Shown piece after piece: positions 37,187 through 43,379 of a DNA stretch of 43,379 bases (its first letter is position 1; each line of letters begins with the position of its first letter). Origin of the DNA: Mycobacterium sp. Root265 (lineage in GTDB: Bacteria > Actinomycetota > Actinomycetes > Mycobacteriales > Mycobacteriaceae); NCBI RefSeq assembly GCF_001428895.1, contig NZ_LMJA01000016.1:1-43379 (forward strand). Reading direction: 5' to 3'. The notes beneath the pieces were generated by a model, which worked only from the letters and a program-made list of their open reading frames with translations, made no database searches and was not told the origin of the DNA. The position numbers and the translations under genes are program-made.

Positions 37187-39363
37187 CGGTTCACCTCATC
37201 GAGCAGCTCGGTCAGCTGCTGCCGGCTGACCGCGCCGCCGCTGAAAGACACCATGCGGCCCACCGGAATGGACCCGAGCATGCGCAGCATGTCGGTGCCC
37301 AGCGACGCACCCGCCGCACCCTGGGGGGCCGCCTTCTCCAGCGCCGTCGTCACGATCGGGGCGGCCACCGGGTCGTCGAGCAGCTCGCCGAGGGTGGAGT
37401 CGGCGGTGAAGGCGATGACCGGGGTGTCGTCCCCGTCCACGGTCACCTCGGTGTGCAGGCGCAGATCCCGGCTCGACGCCCCGACGGACACCGCGTACTG
37501 GCCCGCCTCGACCAGCCGCCGCCCGGCGCGCACATCCCAGTAGCCGAGTTCGTCACGGGGAACACGGATCTCGATGTCGACCAGCTCGCCGGGCGCGACC
37601 GTCACCCCGGCGAAACCGGCCAGCCACCGCGGCGGACGGGATACCCGCGACGCCGGCAACCCCGTGTAGACCTGCACGACCTCACGGCCCTCCCGGTCAC
37701 CGGTGTTCACCACCGACACCCGCACCGTCAGACCCTCGGCGGCGACGTCCACCGACAGATCGGTGTAGTCGAACCGGGTGTAGGACAACCCGTGCCCGAA
37801 CGGGAACGTCACTGCGGCATCGCGCGCGTCATACCAGCGGTATCCGACGAATACCCGCTCCCCGTAGTGGATGTGGCCGTCCTCACCGGGAAAGTTGAGA
37901 TAGGCCGGACCGTCCTGCAGCCGGACCGGCACCGACTCGGCGAGCCGTCCCGACGGGTTGACCGCACCGAACAGGACGTCGGCGATGGCGCGCCCGCCAC
38001 CCTGGCCCAGCAGAGCGCCGTCCAGGATCGCCGGTGCGAGGCCGGCCACCCCCTCGAGTGCCACCACGCCGCCGTGTGCCAGCACGACGACGGTGCGGGG
38101 CTGCACCTGCACCACGGCGGACAGCAGGTTGAGTTGTTCAGCGGGCAGGTCGATGTGGGTGCGGTCGAAGCCCTCGGATTCGTCCTCGGGCGCCAACCCG
38201 AGGAACACCACCGCGGTGTCGGCGTCGGCGGCCGCCGCCAGGGTCTCGGCGGTGAGTTCCTCTGCGTAGCTGACCCGATGGCCGTCGGCGTACCGGCGGA
38301 TCTCCTCCAGCGGCACATCGACCCGGGTCGGATTCACATGGGAGCTGCCGCCGCCCTGGTAGCGCGGCGTCACGGCGAACCCGCCGATGACCGCGACCGA
38401 GGACGGTGGGAGGGGCAGCAGGTCGTTCTCGTTCTTCAGCAGCACGATCGAGCGCGCAGCCGCCTCCCGGGCCAGATCGTGATGGGCATCGACATCGAAT
38501 GTCGCGGTGCTGCTGCGGTTCTCGGTGACCCGGGCGGCCAGGGTGGCCACCCGTTCGGCGGCGCGGGCCACCACCGTCGCGTCCAAGGTACCCGCCTCGA
38601 CGGCGGCGACAACGTCGGCGTCGGTGACCCCGTTGGTGGCGGGCATTTCCAGATCGAGCCCGGCGGCCACCGCGGCGACCCGGTCGCGGACCGCGCCCCA
38701 GTCACTGATGACGGCCCCGTCGAAACCCCACTCATCGCGCAGCACGGTGCTCAACAACCAGGCGTTCTCGGCGGCGTACACCCCGTTGATCCGGTTGTAG
38801 GCGCACATCACCGTCCAGGGCCGTGCTGCGGTGACGACGTGCTCGAACGCCCGCAGATACAGCTCACGCAGCGTCCGCTCATCCACATCCGAACTCGACC
38901 GCATCCGGTCGTCCTCGGCGTTGTTGACGGCGAAATGTTTCAGCGAGGCGCCCACACCCTGGCTCTGCACACCGCGCACCCATGCCGCACCGAGCGTCCC
39001 GGCGAGCAGCGGGTCCTCGGAGAAGTACTCGAAATTGCGTCCGCACCGCGGGTCCCGTTTGAGGTTGACCCCGGGACCGAGCAGCACGTGCACACCCAGC
39101 GCCAGGCACTCGGCGCCCAGTGCGGCACCGACCCGTTCGACGAGTCCGGGATCCCACGCCTGGCTGAGCCCGACGGCCGGCGGGAAACAGGTGGCCGGCT
39201 CGCTGCTGCCCAGGCCCAGGTGGTCGGCGGTGCTGCCGGCCTGTCGGCGGACACCGTGCGGGCCGTCGGTCAGCAGTATGGATGGGACGTCGCCCACCGC
39301 CTTGGTGGTCCAGAAGGTGGCGCCGCTGCCGAGAGCGGCCTGCTCTTTGAGGGAGTCAGTCAC
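37174..39363 (-). CDS. Glycoside hydrolase family 3 beta-glucosidase-like enzyme
   Basis: The 729-aa protein has the GH3 TIM barrel with LTDGPHGVR, GPGVNLKRDPRCGRNFEYFS, LKHFAVNN (141-148) and the nucleophile Asp221 in GAVISDWGAV, a second alpha/beta domain with SEGFDR, and a fibronectin-like domain near 590-660 (PPRWLAGFAGVTVAPGE). No signal peptide is seen, so it should act in the cytoplasm on an imported glycoside. GTG at 39363 overlaps the end of the TetR 2 gene by 8 bases. A plant-type glycosidase inside a P450/CoA-transferase cluster suggests a glycosylated substrate whose aglycone is then degraded. Confidence 0.92.
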   Translation of the reverse strand: MTDSLKEQAALGSGATFWTTKAVGDVPSILLTDGPHGVRRQAGSTADHLGLGSSEPATCFPPAVGLSQAWDPGLVERVGAALGAECLALGVHVLLGPGVNLKRDPRCGRNFEYFSEDPLLAGTLGAAWVRGVQSQGVGASLKHFAVNNAEDDRMRSSSDVDERTLRELYLRAFEHVVTAARPWTVMCAYNRINGVYAAENAWLLSTVLRDEWGFDGAVISDWGAVRDRVAAVAAGLDLEMPATNGVTDADVVAAVEAGTLDATVVARAAERVATLAARVTENRSSTATFDVDAHHDLAREAAARSIVLLKNENDLLPLPPSSVAVIGGFAVTPRYQGGGSSHVNPTRVDVPLEEIRRYADGHRVSYAEELTAETLAAAADADTAVVFLGLAPEDESEGFDRTHIDLPAEQLNLLSAVVQVQPRTVVVLAHGGVVALEGVAGLAPAILDGALLGQGGGRAIADVLFGAVNPSGRLAESVPVRLQDGPAYLNFPGEDGHIHYGERVFVGYRWYDARDAAVTFPFGHGLSYTRFDYTDLSVDVAAEGLTVRVSVVNTGDREGREVVQVYTGLPASRVSRPPRWLAGFAGVTVAPGELVDIEIRVPRDELGYWDVRAGRRLVEAGQYAVSVGASSRDLRLHTEVTVDGDDTPVIAFTADSTLGELLDDPVAAPIVTTALEKAAPQGAAGASLGTDMLRMLGSIPVGRMVSFSGGAVSRQQLTELLDEVNRQRS

Positions 39364-39904
39364 CGTTCCTATTCTTCACCCTCGCCGCGTGGCGCAATTG
39401 GGCGAGGAACTCTTCGGCGTCATCGCTGCGCACCAGATAGTGCGAGATGGCCACTCGGATGGCGGTGGCAGCCGCCACGTCGGAGTTCGTGCCGGGGGTG
39501 AGGCGCTCCAGGCGTTCGCGCATCAGCGGGATGAACTGTGCCAACCGCGCGATGACGTGGGCGGGCTCGATATCGACCATCCGCAGGCCTGGATAGGACC
39601 GCTGATATTCGACGATGATCTGCAGTGCGGCGTCCAGCCGGTCATCGGCGCTCAGGGTCTGGTCGACCCGGGCCACGGCCCGGTCATAGTGCTTGCGTTC
39701 CCACACCACGAAGGCGTCCAGCAGTTCTTCCTTGGAGGCGAACCAGCGGTACAGCGTGGGACGGGACACCCCGGCCTGTGTGGCGACCTCGGACAGACTG
39801 AGCTTGGTCATCCCGTAGTTGCCCAGCACCTCGGCCGTCGCGGCGAGTATCCGCTCGCGGGTGCTGTTCCGCGCCTCGACGGGTGACACGTCGGTCATCG
39901 CCAT
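39356..39904 (-). CDS. TetR family regulator 2
   Basis: The 182-aa protein is a close paralogue of TetR 1: RERILAATAEVLGNYGMTKL, then SEVATQAGVSRPTLYRWFAS and the matching C-terminus AIRVAISHYLVRSDDAEEF. The two share the recognition helix exactly, so they may bind the same or similar operators while sensing different ligands. ATG at 39904 is divergent from the P450 gene; an in-frame ATG at 39898 is an alternative. The element TTTGTAAAGCT directly abuts its start. It is cotranscribed with the beta-glycosidase, whose start lies within its end. Confidence 0.9.
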   Translation of the reverse strand: MAMTDVSPVEARNSTRERILAATAEVLGNYGMTKLSLSEVATQAGVSRPTLYRWFASKEELLDAFVVWERKHYDRAVARVDQTLSADDRLDAALQIIVEYQRSYPGLRMVDIEPAHVIARLAQFIPLMRERLERLTPGTNSDVAAATAIRVAISHYLVRSDDAEEFLAQLRHAARVKNRNGD

Positions 39905-39916
39905 AGCTTTACAAAC
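39905..39916 (-). promoter_or_regulatory. TTTGTAAAGCT element at the TetR 2 start
   Basis: GTTTGTAAAGCT on the minus strand touches the TetR 2 ATG and faces the divergent P450 gene. It matches the elements before the ALDH, phosphotransferase and CoA-transferase genes. Confidence 0.5.
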
Positions 39917-39945
39917 TATTGCCGAACTGTCACGCTAAATCTCGC

Positions 39946-39961
39946 GCGACATCGATGTCGC
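39946..39961. promoter_or_regulatory. 16-bp palindrome in the P450 leader
   Basis: GCGACATCGATGTCGC is a perfect palindrome 24 bases before the P450 GTG. It is distinct from the TTTGTAA elements and could bind another regulator or fold in the mRNA. Confidence 0.45.
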
Positions 39962-39985
39962 AAGCGCTGGAGGAGGGAACACCCC

Positions 39986-41242
39986 GTGACAGTTGCCAGC
40001 ACGCCGCAGGCACGCGAATACAGCCCGTTCGACATCACGTCACATGACTTCTGGAGTCAACCGTTCGATATCCGCGACCAGACCTTCGCCCAGCTGCGGG
40101 CCCTGGACGGGATCAGCTGGCACCGGCCGTTGCCGACATTGTTCGATATCGAAGAACCGGGATTCTGGGCGCTGACCCGGCGCGCCGACCTCCAGTTCGC
40201 CAGCCAGAACCCGGATCTGTTCACCTCGGCGCAGGGGGTGGCGCTCGACCCGATGCCCGCCGAGGTGCAGAAGTTCGCGACCTTCTTCCTGGGCATGGAC
40301 CCGCCGCAGCACACCACCTATCGGCGACTGATCAGTTCGGCTTTCACGCCGCGCAATGTGCGCCGGATCGAGGAACAGATCCACGCCAACGCCGTCGCCA
40401 TCGTCGACGATCTCGTCGGCGCCGGTGACATCGACTTCGTCGAGGCCTGTTCGGCGCAGCTGCCGATGCGGACGATCTCGGACATGCTGGGGGTGCCGGC
40501 GGCCGACCAGCCGGCTCTGGCCAAGGCGGCCGAGAAACTGTTCAGCATGAGCGATGACGAATTCTCCACGCTCGAAGAGCGGGCCATGGCCACCATCAAC
40601 GAGATCATGCTGATCTCGAGCACGGGCGTGGAACTGGCCAAGTTCCGCCGCGCCAACCCGGGTGACGATCTGATGACCAGCATCGTCAACGCCGAGGTGG
40701 ACGGCCATCGCCTCACCGACGAAGAGATCGGCGCATTTCTCATCCTGCTGGCCTCGGCGGGCAACGACACCACCAAACAGTCCACCACGCACGGCATGCT
40801 GGCGCTGGCCGCCAATCCCGACCAACGAGATTGGCTGATGGAGGATTTCGACGGCCGGATCGGGATGGCCACCGAGGAGCTGGTGCGCTGGTCCACCCCG
40901 GTGTTGCAGTTCGCCCGCTTCGCCACCCAGGACGTCGAGGTCGCGGGCCAGCGCATCAGCGCCGGGGACAAGGTGGGCCTGTTCTACTGTTCGGCCAACC
41001 GCGACGAGAGTGTGTTCGCCGACCCGCAGAAGTTCGACCTGAGCCGCTCACCCAATCCGCAGGTCGGCTTCGGTGCGGGAGGACCGCACTTCTGCCTGGG
41101 CAACCAGCTGGCCAAGAGTGAGCTGCGAAACATCTTCCGCGAGTTGCTGACCCGGCTCAAGACCATCGATCTCGGTGAGCCCGACCTGCTGTACAGCAGC
41201 TTCGTGCACGGCATCAAACGGCTACCCGCGCACGTGCGATGA
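39986..41242 (+). CDS. Cytochrome P450
   Basis: The 418-aa monooxygenase has the I-helix AGNDTTKQ (258-265), the E-x-x-R pair Glu298/Arg301 (EELVRW) and the heme-binding loop FGAGGPHFCLGNQLAK with Cys370. The wording of the loop and FFLGMDPPQHTTYRRLISSAF place it near the mycobacterial CYP124/142-like lipid and terpenoid hydroxylases, but no family number is assigned. GTG at 39986 follows GGAGGAGG. Its stop overlaps the Baeyer-Villiger monooxygenase ATG (ATGA), so hydroxylation and ring-oxygen insertion are coupled. Ferredoxin and reductase partners are not in the window. Confidence 0.95.
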   Translation: MTVASTPQAREYSPFDITSHDFWSQPFDIRDQTFAQLRALDGISWHRPLPTLFDIEEPGFWALTRRADLQFASQNPDLFTSAQGVALDPMPAEVQKFATFFLGMDPPQHTTYRRLISSAFTPRNVRRIEEQIHANAVAIVDDLVGAGDIDFVEACSAQLPMRTISDMLGVPAADQPALAKAAEKLFSMSDDEFSTLEERAMATINEIMLISSTGVELAKFRRANPGDDLMTSIVNAEVDGHRLTDEEIGAFLILLASAGNDTTKQSTTHGMLALAANPDQRDWLMEDFDGRIGMATEELVRWSTPVLQFARFATQDVEVAGQRISAGDKVGLFYCSANRDESVFADPQKFDLSRSPNPQVGFGAGGPHFCLGNQLAKSELRNIFRELLTRLKTIDLGEPDLLYSSFVHGIKRLPAHVR

Positions 41243-43167
41243 GTGCACGGCACCTCGTCACGGAACCGATCGAGGGCGTCGACGACGCCACCATCGCTGC
41301 CGCGCTCGAGCAGTTGTCGGTCTCGGCGCTGATCGCCTCGGTCGTCCAGATCACCGGGGACCCGTCCTTCATTCGCGGGCCGATACGACCGGTCCAGTTC
41401 GTGCAGAACGAATTTCAGGGCATGTTGGACGAGGAAAGCCAGGCGCAACTGCGGCTTCACGCACTCGAGGCCATCTGCGCGTGGCGGGACGCCGGCTGCC
41501 CGGGAGCCCCGCCGATCAGCACCGAACTGATCCGCGAGCTGATGGACTGGATCGCCTGCGAACCGGTGCCCGATGACAACGCGGCGCTCTACATCGAGGA
41601 GATGGACCTCGATGGCCGCAACCCGCGCGGCATCGCCGCGGACGGATTGACGCCGCCACCGGGATTCTCGGTGCTTGTCATCGGCTTCGGTGCCTCGGGT
41701 CTGCTGGCCGCGATCCGCTTGCAGGAGGCCGGCATTCCGTTCGAGATCGTCGACAAGAATCCCGATGTCGGTGGGACCTGGTTCGAGAACAGCTATCCGG
41801 GGTGCCGGGTGGACGTGGCGAGCCACTTCTACTCGTACTCCTTCGAGCACGTCGGCGATTTCAGCGCGTACTACACCCGCCAGCCCGAGTTGTACGACTA
41901 CTTCCGCTCGGTGATGAAGGACCACCAGATCGACGCCCACGTCTCGTGGGGCCGGGAGGCGACGCGCGCGCAGTGGGATGACCAGACGGGCCAGTGGTCG
42001 GTGACGCTGCGCGGTGCCGACGGGTCGACGGAGCAACGGAGCGCCTCGGCGATCATCTCCGGCGTCGGATTCCTCAACCGGCCGCTCATCCCGGATCTGC
42101 CTGGGCTGGAGGATTTCGCGGGCCCGGCCTTCCACTCGGCGCAGTGGGATCATTCGGTGGACCTGCGCGGCAAACGGGTCGCCCTGATCGGGGCGGGGGC
42201 CAGCGGTTTCCAGATCGGCCCCGCCATCGTCGACGACGTCGAGAGTCTTGTGGTGTTCCAGCGGACCCCGCAGTGGATGGCGCCCAACCCGCGCTACCAC
42301 GCGAGCGTCACCGACGGTGAGCGCTGGGCGATGCGTCACCTGCCGGGGTACTCCCGCTGGTATCGCTTCATGCTGATGTGGCAGTCCAGCGACAAGATGC
42401 TGGAACTGGTTCGTGCGGACCCTGATTGGCACGATTTTCCGCGCACCGCGAACGAGGCCAGCGCCGCCCGGCGGGAGTTTTTCGCGAAGTGGATCCAGGA
42501 TCAGGTCGGCGATATGCCAGAACTCGCCGCCAAGGTCACCCCGGACTATCCGCCGATGGCCAAACGCATGTTGCAGGACAACGGCAGCTGGCTACGCTGC
42601 CTGCGTCGCGAACATGTGACGTTCGTCAACGATCAGATCACCGGCATCGACGGGCATTCGATCAGCACCGCCGAGGGCCGCCACGACGTCGACGTGATCG
42701 TGCTGGCCACCGGATTCCGGGCCTCGGAAGTGCTCTGCCCGATGGAGGTGATCGGGCGCGACGGGGTTCCGATCTCGGATGTGTGGGACGGCAAACCCGG
42801 TGCCTTCAATGGTGTTTCGGTGAACGGGTTCCCGAACTTCTTCATGATGGCCGGCCCGGGGACGGGGCTCGCCCACGCCGGCAGCGTGATCTTCATGCTG
42901 GAATGCCAGATGCGCTATATCGGCGCGGCCCTGCGGACGGTGATCGAACAGGGCAAGAGCACCATCGAGCCGACCGCCGAGGCGTTCGCGCGCTACAACC
43001 GTGAGCTTCAGGACGAGGTCGCCACCCTGATGTGGGGGCATCCGTCGATCGAGCACTCCTGGTACAAATCGCCCGACGGCGGTGTCTACGTGCTGAGTCC
43101 GTTCGGTTCGGTGGAGTACTGGAAACGCACCGGCGTGCTCGACGACGCGGATCACCAGCTGGGGTAG
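41239..43167 (+). CDS. Type I Baeyer-Villiger monooxygenase with N-terminal extension
   Basis: The 642-aa flavoenzyme has two Rossmann motifs, VIGFGASG (147-154) and IGAGASG (317-323), flanking the type I fingerprint F-x-G-x3-H-x3-W-[PD] at 293-304 (FAGPAFHSAQWD). A helical extension of about 140 residues precedes the FAD domain, as in acetophenone and large-ring ketone monooxygenases. It would insert oxygen next to a ketone, giving an ester or lactone, using NADPH. Start ATG overlaps the P450 stop. The ketone could come from alcohol made by the P450, although no alcohol dehydrogenase or esterase is in the window. Confidence 0.93.
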   Translation: MSARHLVTEPIEGVDDATIAAALEQLSVSALIASVVQITGDPSFIRGPIRPVQFVQNEFQGMLDEESQAQLRLHALEAICAWRDAGCPGAPPISTELIRELMDWIACEPVPDDNAALYIEEMDLDGRNPRGIAADGLTPPPGFSVLVIGFGASGLLAAIRLQEAGIPFEIVDKNPDVGGTWFENSYPGCRVDVASHFYSYSFEHVGDFSAYYTRQPELYDYFRSVMKDHQIDAHVSWGREATRAQWDDQTGQWSVTLRGADGSTEQRSASAIISGVGFLNRPLIPDLPGLEDFAGPAFHSAQWDHSVDLRGKRVALIGAGASGFQIGPAIVDDVESLVVFQRTPQWMAPNPRYHASVTDGERWAMRHLPGYSRWYRFMLMWQSSDKMLELVRADPDWHDFPRTANEASAARREFFAKWIQDQVGDMPELAAKVTPDYPPMAKRMLQDNGSWLRCLRREHVTFVNDQITGIDGHSISTAEGRHDVDVIVLATGFRASEVLCPMEVIGRDGVPISDVWDGKPGAFNGVSVNGFPNFFMMAGPGTGLAHAGSVIFMLECQMRYIGAALRTVIEQGKSTIEPTAEAFARYNRELQDEVATLMWGHPSIEHSWYKSPDGGVYVLSPFGSVEYWKRTGVLDDADHQLG

Positions 43168-43379
43168 TGGGTGGCGTCAAGGTCGGGATCTGTGGCCTGA
43201 CTCCACGTCGGTCCAGGGTTGCGTGGTTGCCGGAACTGTCACCGATGTCCTGATACATCACACTTGCGCACCGCTATCTTGCGGTGTCTTGAGTCAAGAA
43301 GTTGGCAGGTTTTTTTGGTTAATTGGGTTTAGGTATGCCTGCTGTGGGGTGTGGTCCTGGATGGCTTGGTGTGGTCGGA
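43168..43379. other. Non-coding right edge with several short dyads
   Basis: No gene is supported here. Dyads visible are GATGT-N6-ACATC (43244-43259), CACCGC-N6-GCGGTG (43269-43286) and TCTTGA-N-TCAAGA (43287-43299), followed by a seven-T run at 43310-43316. From about 43300 the composition turns T/G-rich on the plus strand. The hairpins plus T run could terminate the monooxygenase transcript; the sudden change of composition also fits the flank of an insertion sequence that lies beyond the window. Confidence 0.35.

Noticed and set aside
36808-39501. An 897-codon open frame on the plus strand across the CoA-transferase end and the glycosidase
   Set aside because: The GH3 enzyme on the minus strand has full catalytic motifs; the plus frame is repetitive, His/Arg/Gly-rich and has no recognisable fold.

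Overview
The window is high-GC actinobacterial DNA from a Mycobacterium/Mycolicibacterium-type chromosome. The backbone genes and many protein sequences closely resemble a known Mycobacterium tuberculosis gene order: yraN, yifB/comM, dprA, viuB, xerC, an M23-like secreted protein, rpsB, tsf, an amidase, a MarR regulator, pyrH, frr, cdsA, rlmN (roughly Rv2898c to Rv2880c, recalled from memory, not searched). Two long catabolic insertions and one catabolic extension interrupt or follow this conserved backbone.

Layout. 1-2022: 5' end of sodA (minus strand), then a small conserved hypothetical, a DUF1206 membrane protein and a GAF protein. 2113-5119: overlapping yraN-comM-dprA operon. 5121-13963 (all minus strand): a glycine-betaine island read from 13963 downwards: dimethylglycine oxidase, sarcosine oxidase, Rieske oxygenase, IclR regulator and L-serine dehydratase, tightly packed or overlapping, then a BCCT transporter with its own promoter region. 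With a housekeeping serine hydroxymethyltransferase this would take betaine through dimethylglycine, sarcosine, glycine and serine to pyruvate. A matching pair of 15-bp dyads lies in front of both transcription units. 14291-17710: siderophore-interacting protein, lactate monooxygenase-type flavoenzyme, XerC, and an opposing degenerate M23 protein. 18014-21165: rpsB, tsf, terminator, amidase.

21284-27253: a five-gene plus-strand operon of two FtsX-type permeases, an ABC ATPase, an APC amine/amino-acid permease and a copper amine oxidase, the last three joined by ATGA overlaps; this looks like amine uptake and oxidation. 27266-28429: a MarR repressor divergent from a SAM methyltransferase, with two perfect inverted repeats between them; this resembles the M. 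tuberculosis Rv2887/Rv0560c pair, here placed side by side. 28556-31923: pyrH-frr-cdsA-rlmN.

31928-43167: a catabolic cluster with two SnoaL-like proteins, aldehyde dehydrogenase, two closely related TetR regulators, an APH-like phosphotransferase, a class III CoA-transferase, a GH3 beta-glycosidase, a cytochrome P450 and a Baeyer-Villiger monooxygenase. A TTTGTAA(A/T)GCT-like element recurs just upstream of several of its start codons. The combination suggests breakdown of a glycosylated cyclic or terpenoid compound; the substrate cannot be read from sequence. The last 212 bases have no gene and contain several short dyads. I saw no tRNA, rRNA, CRISPR array or intact insertion sequence.
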